Positions 36,558 through 45,897 are shown, counted from the stretch's first letter. The stretch is DNA of 64,000 nt from Sarcina sp034439435 (GCF_034439435.1 NZ_JAPCKJ010000002.1:372001-436000), one strand, 5' to 3'. Notes: generated by a model from the letters alone, not told the origin. Program-made: numbers and translations.

Positions 36558-37166
36558 TTAATCTTCTTTAAAAAACCAATAAGAGTTAAATCCTGAAATC
36601 TGAGTCATAGCACCCTTTGGAACCTGTTTTATGGTATTATAGACATTCATGAAATCTCCTACCCCCATAGTTAAACTTATAAAACCAAAGGTAAACAGAA
36701 TTCCAGATATAAAGCTCATGTTATTTGGTATAAAAATCCATAATATAAGGGGGAAAAACCCAAATACTATATTTGGGAAAAGACTTAAAAATATAAATCT
36801 TTTCTTCGTTATGGCAGCAGTTGATGTAACTAAAGCTATCATTTGTTTAATTGAATACCACATCTCAACCTGTGCATCCTTTGGGAAAAAAATAGCATGT
36901 AAAAATTCATGTGGTAATATACTAAATGGTATTAAAATAATACCAAAAGGATTTATTACATCTCTTAGTCTAAAGAATCCACTGACTCTTATTCTAAGAA
37001 AAATAACTATTAGTAAAAATATTACAACCGGTATTAAAAACCTTCTGGTTTCCTTAGCTAATTCCTCAGCTGATTCTGGCTCTTCAAATCTTATAGCATT
37101 CTCAGGTAAATCACCTATTGGAAGATTTTCTAAGCCTTTAAACTTCCCTTTCCAAATTAATTTCAA
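36558..37166 (-). CDS. DUF3267 membrane protein (putative zincin metallopeptidase fold)
   Basis: A 202-residue protein with four to five membrane segments. HEFLHA at about residues 88-93 is an HExxH zinc-binding motif located at a membrane boundary, as in DUF3267 and M50-like families. A further acidic candidate (GVGDFMNVYNT) lies in a late segment. Only a TTG at 37166 is available as start and it lacks a good ribosome site; an in-frame stop lies four codons upstream. Proteolytic activity is not established for the family. Confidence 0.7.
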   Translation of the reverse strand: MKLIWKGKFKGLENLPIGDLPENAIRFEEPESAEELAKETRRFLIPVVIFLLIVIFLRIRVSGFFRLRDVINPFGIILIPFSILPHEFLHAIFFPKDAQVEMWYSIKQMIALVTSTAAITKKRFIFLSLFPNIVFGFFPLILWIFIPNNMSFISGILFTFGFISLTMGVGDFMNVYNTIKQVPKGAMTQISGFNSYWFFKED

Positions 37167-37559
37167 AAAACTTAATCACTAATTTGATAAAACTTTAAAA
37201 ATTAAATCATAAATTAAGCAAATTATCCTTACAACATACCCTAGCATTTCTTAAAATACATTAAATGTAAGATAACTAAAAGCTTAATATATTAGTGACT
37301 TTCACCTCCCCTTTTATTTTAACTATACTAGCTAAAGTATAATTTTCCCTTCTAAATTATACAAACTAAATTTATTTACTCAATTGTATTAAAGCTCTTA
37401 ATTTATATCTTTACTTTTTTTATTAAACTTTCTTTTAATACTCATTTAAATTCAAAGTACACCCATATTAAAATTAAAATACAATCTAATACCTTTAAAG
37501 ATCGATCACTACTTTGTATTGTAAATAATTTTTTATGATGAAATTGTTGGCATATAAAT

Positions 37560-37587
37560 AAAACCTTATATATAATATAAGGTTTTT
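37560..37587 (+). terminator. Hairpin in a long intergenic gap
   Basis: Stem AAAACCTTATAT / ATATAAGGTTTT with a T run on either strand. It belongs to no obvious gene. The 679-base gap (37167-37845) otherwise holds the kinase terminator, a repeat copy and an orphan ribosome site near 37305-37313. Confidence 0.6.
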
Positions 37588-37762
37588 AAAGTAATTAATT
37601 CCCTATTAACCTTATTATACCATAAAGCTATGAATTTTTATTGTGGTAATTCATACCAATTGATTTTACCGGAATTAATACATAATTTAAATAGTTTTCT
37701 CAATATTAAAACACTTAAAAAAGCCCTATTTTAGAACTTTTTCAACAATTCTACCTAATGAT

Positions 37763-37786
37763 AAAAAGAAGCAAAGCCTTCTTTTT
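37763..37786 (-). terminator. Terminator of the second two-component operon
   Basis: Stem AAAAAGAAG / CTTCTTTTT with a five-base loop, 60 bases past the kinase stop codon. Confidence 0.75.
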
Positions 37787-37810
37787 AAAGAAATACAATC
37801 TCATTACATA

Positions 37811-37848
37811 AGTTCAAGTATCCAAATTAAAATTTGGACTTTCACTTA
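37811..37848 (+). repeat. 38-bp intergenic repeat, copy 2
   Basis: Counterpart of 25501-25538. It ends exactly on the stop codon (37846-37848) of the histidine kinase, so the last codon of that gene lies inside the repeat. Confidence 0.5.
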
Positions 37849-39213
37849 CAATTTAACTTTAATATCAGTAAATACTTCTAGTTCGCTAGATATAATAATT
37901 TTTCCTCCATAAAGTTTAACTATTCTATTGGCTATTGATAAACCTAAGCCAAAGGAATTATTATTTACTCTTGATTTATCAACTTTATAAAATCTATTCA
38001 TAACATTTTCTATATCTTCTTTAGGAATTCCCATACCATTATCTCTTATTAAAATACAGTTTTTACCATTTTTATTATATAAGGTAACCTGAACCTTAAT
38101 CTCTTCCTTATCATTATATTTTATGGCATTATCAATAAATATTATTAAAAGTTGTTTTAAATGTTCTTCTAAAATCTTAACTTCTGCACCTTCTTCTATA
38201 TTTAAAGTGTAAATAAGCCTCTCATTTAAAATTTTATAGTTTTCTAAGGTTTCACTTATTAATACTTCTGGGTTATATGGTTTTAAAGTTGATAAGTCCA
38301 TTTGTTCCTTTTCAACTCTAGATAAAACAAGCATATCATTTACTATTTTCTTTAATCTATTAACCTCACTTAAACAAACATCTAGTGATTTATCTAATCT
38401 TTCCTTATCATTTTTTCCCCATCTTTTAAGCATATTTAAATGTCCCTGCAAGGCTGTTAAAGGTGTTTTCAACTCGTGAGAAGCATCTGAAACAAATCTC
38501 CTTTGTTCCTCAAAGTTCTCTTCAACTTCATCCATCATAGAGTTAAAAACCTTATTAGCCCTATCGAATTCATCATTTTTATCTGAAACATAAGCTCTTT
38601 CTCTAATTCCGTTTTTCTTTATTTCCACCATAGTATCTGTAAGCCTATTTAATCTTTTCAAGAATATCCTAGACACATAGACAGCACCTAATACACTAAG
38701 TATTATGGCTAAAATTACAATACCAATAAAACTATAAAAATAGCTTTCAATAAAGTCTTTAAAAATATTTATGTTCTTAACTATTTGTATTGTATATGTC
38801 TTCCCTTTAATAGTTATAGGACCACTTAAAACATCATATAGCTTAAAATCTCTAAACTCTGTTTTTATTTCAAACTCATTATCCTCTCTATGTAAATCAA
38901 TTCCTTTAACTGAATCTCTTGTATATTTTTTATTTTCCTCTGAATCATAAATTCTTATTAAAGAATTATGATCTTTATGAGAAGATATTTTATCTAAATA
39001 ATTTGTTAAACTCTCCTCTGAAATATTTATTTCCTCATCTTCAGCTAAAGCTACTATATTCTTATACTCATTTTTTAATAAGTCTTTTTCATAATCTCTA
39101 CTAAAAAAAGCAAAGCTAATTAATTGCACTCCAGTATAAACAATCAAAATCACCATTATTATTGCTAATGATCCTAAGGTAAGTTCTTGAAAAATAGGTA
39201 ATCTTTTTTTCAT
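37846..39213 (-). CDS. Sensor histidine kinase
   Basis: A 455-residue kinase. ATG at 39213 is eight bases after GAAGG; a GTG at 39222 overlaps the site. Membrane segments at about 17-37 and 160-182 flank an extracellular sensor domain. A HAMP domain follows (about 180-235), then HisKA with H246 in DASHELKTPLTALQGH, and the ATPase domain (FIDNAIKYND, DNGMGIPKED, FGLGLSIANRIV). Partner of the response regulator just upstream; a PepSY protein gene precedes them. Resembles ArlS/CiaH-type kinases. Confidence 0.88.
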   Translation of the reverse strand: MKKRLPIFQELTLGSLAIIMVILIVYTGVQLISFAFFSRDYEKDLLKNEYKNIVALAEDEEINISEESLTNYLDKISSHKDHNSLIRIYDSEENKKYTRDSVKGIDLHREDNEFEIKTEFRDFKLYDVLSGPITIKGKTYTIQIVKNINIFKDFIESYFYSFIGIVILAIILSVLGAVYVSRIFLKRLNRLTDTMVEIKKNGIRERAYVSDKNDEFDRANKVFNSMMDEVEENFEEQRRFVSDASHELKTPLTALQGHLNMLKRWGKNDKERLDKSLDVCLSEVNRLKKIVNDMLVLSRVEKEQMDLSTLKPYNPEVLISETLENYKILNERLIYTLNIEEGAEVKILEEHLKQLLIIFIDNAIKYNDKEEIKVQVTLYNKNGKNCILIRDNGMGIPKEDIENVMNRFYKVDKSRVNNNSFGLGLSIANRIVKLYGGKIIISSELEVFTDIKVKL

Positions 39214-39253
39214 AAATTCCACCTTCTTAATTAATATAATTAATACGAAGCCC

Positions 39254-39922
39254 TTAAGACTTCATTATATATCCAACTGAACGCACAGTTTTTATGTATT
39301 TCTCCTTATCCTTAGGGTCTAGTTTTGTTCTTAAATATCTAATATACACATCTGTTACATTAGTTTCAGGCTCATAATCATAACCCCATATTTCATTTAG
39401 TATTTCATCTCTTGAAACTACCTTATCCTTATTTGAAATAAGTAACATCAAAAGCTCATACTCTTTATTAGTAAGTAGAATATCTTCTCCCTCTTTAGTT
39501 ACAGTTCTAGATTCCTTATTTATAACAAGGTCCTTAAAACTTACTATCATGGATTCTTTCCTTTTTTCTCTTCTAAATATTACTTCTATTCTTGCTAGAA
39601 GCTCCTCTATAGCAAAAGGTTTAGCCAAATAGTCTTCAGCCCCTATTTGAAGTCCATTAACCTTGTCCATAACAGAGTCTTTTGCACTTAGCATTATTAT
39701 TGGTGTATCCTTCTCTCTTTTTAATCTTCTACAGATCTCAAAACCATTCATATTAGGAAGCATTATATCTAAAATTACTAAGTCATAATTATTTTCTAAA
39801 GCTTTATTAAGACCTTCTCTACCATCACTTTCTACAGTCACCTCATACCCTTCATACTCAAGTTCCATCTTAACAAAATCTGATATATTTTCTTCATCTT
39901 CAACCATTAAAATTTTCTTCAT
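39254..39922 (-). CDS. OmpR-family response regulator
   Basis: A 222-residue regulator with receiver D52 (VILDIMLPNMNG), acidic pair E8/D9, K102-type lysine in AKPFAIEELLAR, and a C-terminal winged helix (NVTDVYIRYLRTKL, then TVRSVGYIM). Resembles ArlR/CiaR. It precedes the kinase by 40 bases. Confidence 0.9.
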   Translation of the reverse strand: MKKILMVEDEENISDFVKMELEYEGYEVTVESDGREGLNKALENNYDLVILDIMLPNMNGFEICRRLKREKDTPIIMLSAKDSVMDKVNGLQIGAEDYLAKPFAIEELLARIEVIFRREKRKESMIVSFKDLVINKESRTVTKEGEDILLTNKEYELLMLLISNKDKVVSRDEILNEIWGYDYEPETNVTDVYIRYLRTKLDPKDKEKYIKTVRSVGYIMKS

Positions 39923-40032
39923 ATACTTTAACTCCTTTTCATCTTAAAAGGTTTTTTAGTAAAATCCTTATTATTTTATTACTACTTATTGCCTTATTTA
40001 AACTTTATACCTCCTATCATATAAGTTTAAAC

Positions 40033-40164
40033 TTAGCTATGTTTTAAACCAGTATTGATTTTTAGCTAGCTCCTCATATCAACTTTAATTCCCAAAGCAT
40101 TGCTCATTAGGATAATCCTACAGTTCTATGTAAAAATCAACATTCATCTAAAACAGACCTTTAA
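40033..40164 (+). repeat. Dispersed palindromic repeat, expanded copy (copy C)
   Basis: Left arm GCTATGTTTTAAAC, then GTATTGATTTTTAGCTAG; right arm AAAAATCAACATTCATCT then AAAACAGAC. About 70 unrelated bases separate the arms. It sits between the PepSY gene and the response regulator gene, where a transcript would have to cross it. Confidence 0.6.
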
Positions 40165-40317
40165 ACTTTAATGTAAAAAAATAGTGAGTATATAACTCAC
40201 TATAATTTTATCATTTTACATTAAAGCTACCAAGTTTAACTGTTTTAATAGCAAATATTTTTATTTTCAACTGTGCTCTAAACAACATTAAGATTTTAGT
40301 TAGAACATAACTCACAC

Positions 40318-40827
40318 TTAATTACTTTGTGATTGTGTATCTTGTGACGGTTCATTATTATTTTCTACTACTCCATTTCCTTCATTTGAATTATTATTTA
40401 TGCTATTTTCATTGTTATTTCTATCTATGTTATTATAATGTTCTTTTCTATGGCCATTTTTATCATGATGGTCACGAAAGTCATCATCTTCATGATCAAT
40501 GTCTACTATAGCACCTGAAGCTGCGTCAACGGTTATTTTTTTAAGCATATTGTCCTTGTCTTTTATTTGAAAATCATATTCAAAAGTTCCATCTTCTAAG
40601 TCCATATCCTTTTTAACCTTAACAATTTCTCCAGGAATTTGTTTTAAAGCAACCTCTTCACATTGTCCTTGTGTATATTTAATATTTGATTGCATTCTAT
40701 TATAAAGGAAAGCTCCACCAGCAGCTGAAACACCAACTCCTCCTAAAGCCACTACTGTTCCTGCTATTATTATCTTCTTCCTATATTTTCTTAATATCTC
40801 ATTTACTTTTAATAAAACATTTTTCAT
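40318..40827 (-). CDS. PepSY-domain membrane protein
   Basis: A 169-residue protein. ATG follows GAGGGAGG. A short basic N terminus and a membrane segment (about 19-41) precede one PepSY domain (about 52-112: TQGQCEEVALKQIPGEIVKVK, FEYDFQIKD, ITVDAASGAIVDID). The remaining 55 residues are a polar His/Asp/Asn tail, possibly disordered. PepSY domains are thought to restrain proteases or sense envelope state. It is the upstream neighbour of a two-component system on the same strand. Confidence 0.82.
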   Translation of the reverse strand: MKNVLLKVNEILRKYRKKIIIAGTVVALGGVGVSAAGGAFLYNRMQSNIKYTQGQCEEVALKQIPGEIVKVKKDMDLEDGTFEYDFQIKDKDNMLKKITVDAASGAIVDIDHEDDDFRDHHDKNGHRKEHYNNIDRNNNENSINNNSNEGNGVVENNNEPSQDTQSQSN

Positions 40828-40998
40828 TTCTAAATTCCTCCCTCATTTCTCTTGAATTAATAATATAATAGATTCTTATTATCATCATGAATATAAAATT
40901 AGATATAGATTAAAATTTTTTAATTTTCCTTATTTACTACTATCTACTAAACTCAAAACATATATATAAATATAATCATTAAAACTCATACTCTTTTA

Positions 40999-41041
40999 AG
41001 GGTTCTCACCTATAAAATCTCCTTCTTTTTAAGAGAACCCT
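40999..41041 (+). terminator. Hairpin with a ribosome-site-like loop
   Basis: Arms AGGGTTCTC and GAGAACCCT; T-rich after it on the plus strand. Read on the minus strand the loop contains AGAAGGAG followed by GTG and seven codons. May be a terminator or one of the hairpins discussed under findings. Confidence 0.5.
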
Positions 41042-41092
41042 ATTTTTAATAAATTTATTCCTTAACATATTTAATTTTGGTTTGATAATAAG

Positions 41093-41137
41093 AAAGGGGG
41101 ATGTGGTGAGAGCTTAAAATTATTTCAAGCTCCACAT
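41093..41137 (+). promoter_or_regulatory. Ribosome site separated from the start by a hairpin
   Basis: AAAGGGGG (41093-41100) is directly followed by an 11-bp stem (41101-41105 with 41133-41137, and 41110-41115 with 41127-41132, four-base bulge, 11-base loop). The stem ends seven bases before the ATG of the acetyltransferase. Without the fold the spacing would be 44 bases. Confidence 0.55.
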
Positions 41138-41144
41138 ATGTATT

Positions 41145-41648
41145 ATGAGTATTAAAATTTATCCTATTGAAAGCTTTAAGGACTTAGATCTATTTTGGAA
41201 TATGTTTCATGATTATATAAATCATATTTTTGAAATAACTCCAAACTTCAAAAAGGCTTTTGAATATTTTCTCTCTGAAGAATATAAAGATGCCCTTATA
41301 AAGCTTTCTGAAAGAGATTTTAATCCATTAAGAATCGTATTTTTTAAAGATGAAGAAAAAATACTAGGTTTTGCAACTTATATTATTCACGTTGATCAGT
41401 GTGGCAAATCTATTATTTTGGAATATTGTATAAATAAAGAGTTTAGAAAAAAAGGCTTAGGTAGACTATCCTATACTAAACTTCAAGAAATAATGGTAAA
41501 AGAAGGTGCTAAAACTATTGAACTTACTCCTACGAACAAGAGAAATGAGGCCTTTTGGAAAATTAATGGTTTCTCAGATAGTACGATTTTCTACGAAGAT
41601 GGAAGGCGTCTATTGAAAAAAGAGTTAACTCCAATACTAAATACCTAA
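41145..41648 (+). CDS. GNAT-family N-acetyltransferase
   Basis: A 167-residue acetyl-CoA-dependent transferase. The acetyl-CoA loop motif is at about 106-113 (EFRKKGLGRLS), after the strand IILEYCINKE; motif B is TIELTPTNKRNEAFWKINGF. Acceptor substrate unknown. An in-frame stop lies upstream of the ATG at 41145 and no start is closer to the ribosome site, hence the hairpin-bridged site noted separately. Confidence 0.8.
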   Translation: MSIKIYPIESFKDLDLFWNMFHDYINHIFEITPNFKKAFEYFLSEEYKDALIKLSERDFNPLRIVFFKDEEKILGFATYIIHVDQCGKSIILEYCINKEFRKKGLGRLSYTKLQEIMVKEGAKTIELTPTNKRNEAFWKINGFSDSTIFYEDGRRLLKKELTPILNT

Positions 41649-41775
41649 AATATCTAAATAATAAATATATTTTTTATTTAAATTGTATAAGAATTCTTAA
41701 CTGTGTCTATAATCTTTACTAAGGGTGTCAAAAAAGAATATATTAGTATTATTTTAAGTTAGGTAGGTTGTTGTT

Positions 41776-42138
41776 ATGATTAAAGAACTAATACTATATT
41801 TACTATTAATATTATTATTTTGCATCTTTATATATCTGTTTTTTAGAGAATTAAAAGAAATTATCACCTTTCAAAAAAACATATTTACTAAAGACTCTAA
41901 AGAAATCTATGAAAAGGAATCTATTATGAGTCAAAAAGAGTATAAGTTTTTAATAACTAAATATATTTGTTTATTCTTATACTTAGGATTCTTAATTTCA
42001 TATGTCCTTAATTTTTTAGGTATTTTTAATGTCTTTGAAAATTCTACTATGATTTTCAAAGACTCTAATAATTCAGGTTTTATATTTTTATTTGCATTAA
42101 TAATATGCAAATATATTATAGAACCAAGATTTAAATAG
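41776..42138 (+). CDS. Small membrane protein, three segments
   Basis: A 120-residue protein with hydrophobic segments at about 3-24, 62-84 and 98-114. No family recognised. Start supported by TAGGTAGG upstream. It follows the acetyltransferase by 127 bases on the same strand. Confidence 0.55.
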   Translation: MIKELILYLLLILLFCIFIYLFFRELKEIITFQKNIFTKDSKEIYEKESIMSQKEYKFLITKYICLFLYLGFLISYVLNFLGIFNVFENSTMIFKDSNNSGFIFLFALIICKYIIEPRFK

Positions 42139-42159
42139 TTTATATACCAAATATAAATA

Positions 42160-42228
42160 AGTGTGTAGCTAAAATAACAATGATGCTCTCCTCTCTAAAT
42201 GCTTTCATTATACAAATGGCTACACACT
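42160..42228 (+). other. Long-loop hairpin, 10-bp perfect arms
   Basis: AGTGTGTAGC (42160-42169) pairs with GCTACACACT (42219-42228); inside, AATGA pairs with TCATT. No T run follows. On the minus strand the loop holds AGAGAGGAGAG. The rest of the 517-base gap to hcp holds only its terminators. Confidence 0.45.
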
Positions 42229-42547
42229 ACCTTAAAAAGCTAAAAACATGGATTTTATCCATTTTACATAATTACATAAGGTTTATGATAGCATAAGCAA
42301 ATTAAATAAGATAAAAAACTAACGATTATATCTTTTATAAGTAAAATACTCCTTTTATTAATCAGTACATAATAAAGCCTATTTTACTTTTAAAATGAAT
42401 TACTAAGGTAAAAACATAATAAACAAAAGACTCCTATAGATTAACCCTAAAATCTCCTTTAAACTAATCTAAATCTTAATCAAAAGAAGAAATAGAGCAT
42501 AAACCTACATATTTAACTTAGGTCTTGCTTTATAAATTAAGATTAAA

Positions 42548-42575
42548 ATAAGAGAAAGTACCCTCTTTCTCTTAT
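42548..42575 (-). terminator. Second terminator after hcp
   Basis: Stem ATAAGAGAAAG / CTTTCTCTTAT, 81 bases past the hcp stop; acts as a backup to the one at 42594. Confidence 0.75.
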
Positions 42576-42593
42576 TTTTTGTCTAAAAAAATA

Positions 42594-42617
42594 AGAAGAA
42601 GCCTAAACCTCTTCTCT
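42594..42617 (-). terminator. First terminator after hcp
   Basis: An imperfect AGAAGA / TCTTCT stem followed by seven T on the minus strand, 39 bases past the stop. Confidence 0.6.
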
Positions 42618-42655
42618 TTTGTATATCTTACCTTAGAAAAAATATATCTTTATTA

Positions 42656-44311
42656 TTATACTCTTTGTTGCAAACAGTTTTTAAGATCATCTTCTGGAGT
42701 GCTTATTGGTTTAATATCAAAGTTATCAACTAAATACTGAAGCACATTTGGTGACAAAAAGGCTGGCAAGGATGGTCCTAAATAAATTCCCTTTATTCCA
42801 AGTGCTAACAATGCTAATAAATCCGCTACTGCCTTTTGTTCATACCATGAAAGAATTATACTAAGAGGTAAGGCATTAACATTAGTATCAAAAGCATCAG
42901 CCAAAGCTATTGCTATTTTAACTGCTGAATATACATCATTACATTGACCTATATCAAGTAATCTAGGAAGTCCTGCTACTTCTCCAAATTCCAACTTATT
43001 AAACCTATATTTTCCACAGGCAAGAGTTAGAATTATACAATCCTTAGGAACCTCTTTAGCAAAGTCTGTATAATAATTCCTTCCTGGTCTTGCTCCATCA
43101 CATCCACCTATTACAAAGAAATGCTTTATCTTTCCATCATTAACAGCTGAAATGATTTCTTCGGCATGACTTAATGTTGCCTTATGGCCAAAGCCAACTA
43201 GAATTTCTTTACATTCTTCATCCTCATCATACCCTCCAAGTTCAATAGCTTGATTTATTATTTCTGAAAAATCTTTATATCCATCTTCATCAGCTTCTAT
43301 GTATTTTATTCCTTCCCATCCTACTACGCTGGTACTATATATTCTATCCTTATAACTTTCTCTAGGTTGCATTAAACAGTTTGTTGTCATTAAAATACAT
43401 CCTGGAATATTATCAAACTCTTTTTGTTGATTTTGCCAAGCTGAACCAAAGTTTCCTGCTAAATGCTTATATTTTTTAAGACCTTCATACCCATGAGCTG
43501 GCAGCATCTCTCCATGAGTATATATATTAACTCCCATACCTTCACTTTGTTCTAATAACATTTCTAAATCTCTCAAATCATGACCTGAAATTATGATAAA
43601 AGGTCCTTTTTTAAGAGTTATGTTTACCTTATGAGGTGTTGGATGATTATATTTACTTGTATTTGCATCATCTAATAGCTTCACAACTGCAATTGCTGCA
43701 TTTCCAGTTTTCATAGTTAATGCTATTAAATCATCTACAGTTAATTTATCATTAGTTGTGGCTTCTAAAGCTATGAAATAAAAGTTATCCACCTCTTTAT
43801 CACGAAAATTTATAAATCTAGCTTGATGTCCATAAGCTGATATTCCTTTTAATCCATATAAAATTGTTGATCTTAAGGATCTTATATCTTGATCTAAACT
43901 ATCATCATACATTATTCCTGCTTTAACAGCATCATTTAACATTTCTTCCTTCGTTTCACTTAAATTATATGTAGCATGGTCTGGATAATCACCTTCTGGT
44001 GCCTTCTCTCTAAGTTCTTCTTTTATTCTTTGAGATTCTAAGAGAAGTTTAACATGAGCTTCTGGATCGAAGTTTACGTTAGTAAGAGTTGTGAAAAGAC
44101 CATTTTCAACCAATTTAACTACCTCTTCATCAATATCTTCTCCCTTATCAAGAAGAGCCTTTGCATAGCAAGATATACCTTTTAGTTGATAAATAATCAA
44201 ATCTTGAAGATTAGCTATTTCAGGAGTTTTGCCGCAGACCCCCATCTTAGTACACCCTTTTCCTCCCATTGTTTGTTCACACTGATAACAAAACATTAAT
44301 GAATCTTTCAA
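42656..44311 (-). CDS. hcp: Hybrid-cluster protein (hydroxylamine reductase)
   Basis: A 551-residue class I Hcp. The N-terminal [4Fe-4S] cysteines C8, C11, C20 and C26 show the CxxC-x8-C-x5-C spacing of strict anaerobes. Hybrid-cluster regions are visible: ISGHDLRDLEMLLEQ, MTTNCLMQP, VIGGCDGARPGR, LTLACGKYRFN and GQCNDVYSA. It reduces hydroxylamine in vitro and is thought to detoxify nitric oxide or nitrosylated proteins. TTG start at 44311 with AAGGAGG seven bases ahead; the ATG five codons later is too far from that site. Followed by two terminators. An hcr reductase is not adjacent. Confidence 0.92.
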   Translation of the reverse strand: MKDSLMFCYQCEQTMGGKGCTKMGVCGKTPEIANLQDLIIYQLKGISCYAKALLDKGEDIDEEVVKLVENGLFTTLTNVNFDPEAHVKLLLESQRIKEELREKAPEGDYPDHATYNLSETKEEMLNDAVKAGIMYDDSLDQDIRSLRSTILYGLKGISAYGHQARFINFRDKEVDNFYFIALEATTNDKLTVDDLIALTMKTGNAAIAVVKLLDDANTSKYNHPTPHKVNITLKKGPFIIISGHDLRDLEMLLEQSEGMGVNIYTHGEMLPAHGYEGLKKYKHLAGNFGSAWQNQQKEFDNIPGCILMTTNCLMQPRESYKDRIYSTSVVGWEGIKYIEADEDGYKDFSEIINQAIELGGYDEDEECKEILVGFGHKATLSHAEEIISAVNDGKIKHFFVIGGCDGARPGRNYYTDFAKEVPKDCIILTLACGKYRFNKLEFGEVAGLPRLLDIGQCNDVYSAVKIAIALADAFDTNVNALPLSIILSWYEQKAVADLLALLALGIKGIYLGPSLPAFLSPNVLQYLVDNFDIKPISTPEDDLKNCLQQRV

Positions 44312-44654
44312 AATAATTCCTCCTTAAAATAATATTTGCCTTAATCTAATTAATACTTATCTCCTTAACAATCTAAGTTAAACCATAAATTATTAAAAAC
44401 AGTAAAATAGATAAATTTTAAAAATTAACTTTAAAAAATCTTAATATAAATCTTTCCTATATACTTATAATTTTTATATCTTTAAAATAAAAATTGAAAA
44501 CTTTATTTATTTATTTATTTATTATTATGCGAAATAAAGTCAAACTTAATTCAAGTTTACAGGAATATTCTATTAAATTTTAATAAAACCTTTTATACCA
44601 ATACACTATACTTATTTTTTAATTTTTAAAACTTAAATTTTCTCTATAAACCAC

Positions 44655-44687
44655 TAAAAGGCTTTAATTTCTAATTAAAGCCTTTTA
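44655..44687 (-). terminator. Terminator with no known gene upstream
   Basis: A 15-bp perfect stem TAAAAGGCTTTAATT and its complement. On the minus strand it lies about 110 bases after an AAGGAGGTG ribosome site (44799-44807) that leads only into a five-codon frame. Part of an 857-base gap (44312-45168) without a recognised gene. Confidence 0.65.
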
Positions 44688-44997
44688 ACACAGAAAACAC
44701 TTTCATAATATAAAGTTATTAAAATAATAAGTCTTTAATCTATTCACCAAAATTGTAAATTATCATATTAATAATTATATAGGCTTATACATAAACACCT
44801 CCTTGTTTTGCTATTGTATGTTTTTTCTAAACACTTTTTTGTTTTAGCTATTAATGTCTACTTTGTTTTTTAATTCCATACAGAAAAAGCTTACTTAAAC
44901 TTTAATTTTCCTTTAGTTAAATTATGTATTAGCCTATATGACTATTTTAGTAACCTCATTTCAAAACTTACTTTTTAATTTACATTATGTCACCATT

Positions 44998-45026
44998 AAA
45001 AAGTGAGGATTCATTCCTCACTTTTT
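44998..45026. terminator. Bidirectional terminator-like hairpin
   Basis: A 12-bp stem AAAAAGTGAGGA / TCCTCACTTTTT with T on both sides. No gene close enough to assign it. Confidence 0.65.
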
Positions 45027-45092
45027 ATTATCTTTTTAAATAAGCTATCATTTGATTTTTATATAAACTTCGACTAAATTTCTACATCAAAA

Positions 45093-45134
45093 AAAGATTA
45101 AGACTCTCCTAAGAAAAGAAGACTCTTAATCTTT
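45093..45134 (-). terminator. Terminator after the 78-residue gene
   Basis: Stem AAAGATTAAGA / TCTTAATCTTT with seven T on the minus strand, 35 bases past the stop. Confidence 0.8.
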
Positions 45135-45168
45135 CAAATATATCTACTATACCTACAAAATCACTTTT

Positions 45169-45405
45169 CTATTCCTCTACAGGAATTAAAATTGCGTTTC
45201 GAATAAATTTTGCACCTTCTGGTGTTAGGTTTTGATCTCTTAAATAATACTTTCTATTATTAATACTTAAATAATAAAGATCTAAAATTTTACACTCTTT
45301 ATTATGTCTAGTCAAATATCTAACAACCGCTCTCATAAAATCAACTCTACTTAGAAAGTCTTCATTTAAAGTTATTTTTATTCTTTCATTACTTTTGTAT
45401 AACAT
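45169..45405 (-). CDS. Hypothetical small protein
   Basis: A 78-residue soluble protein, no family recognised. Helix-rich and basic (FMRAVVRYLTRHNKECKILDLYYLS). ATG follows AAGGGG. Single gene with a good terminator. Confidence 0.55.
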   Translation of the reverse strand: MLYKSNERIKITLNEDFLSRVDFMRAVVRYLTRHNKECKILDLYYLSINNRKYYLRDQNLTPEGAKFIRNAILIPVEE

Positions 45406-45538
45406 AATGCAACACCCCTTATAATAATCATAAATTCCTTACAAAGTGAATCATGTTAAAATACAAAGTCTTTAAAATAAATAAAGTTTCCACAATTCTA
45501 TACCACCATAGTATACTTTAACAAGAAAAGAGTTTACT

Positions 45539-45628
45539 ATGGGAAAAGCAAAACTAAAACTTTTAGGCTATCAAGAAACACTTACAAAAATCACAAAAAA
45601 TAAACCACTTTTAAGTTTATATAACTAA
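45539..45628 (+). CDS. Candidate 29-residue basic protein or small RNA
   Basis: A short plus-strand frame (MGKAKLKLLGYQETLTKI...) with a TATACT -10-like box about 20 bases ahead, a weak AAGAAAAG ribosome site and a hairpin plus six T starting at the stop codon. The compact promoter-frame-terminator unit points to a small transcript; whether it is translated is open. Confidence 0.4.
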   Translation: MGKAKLKLLGYQETLTKITKNKPLLSLYN

Positions 45629-45648
45629 AGGCTTAAGCCTTGTTTTTT
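45628..45648 (+). terminator. Short terminator after the 29-codon frame
   Basis: AAGGC-TTAA-GCCTT followed by G and six T; it overlaps the TAA stop. Confidence 0.6.
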
Positions 45649-45897
45649 CTAGTAATCTCTCTTTTCTTGCCACCTTTATTATACTACTACCGCCTTATTA
45701 TGTAAACATTTTCTATGAATTTTTTATAAACAATTTTATGTAAATTAACTTAAATAATGTCAAAAAAATAGGACCATATTTTAAGTTCTTTTTAATTTTT
45801 TATATAAGAATAATTCTTTCTATTTTCTCATATAAAAATCAACTTTAACTTAAAATAAAGTCCTAAAATTAAATTTTAACCGTTATTCTATCATAGT

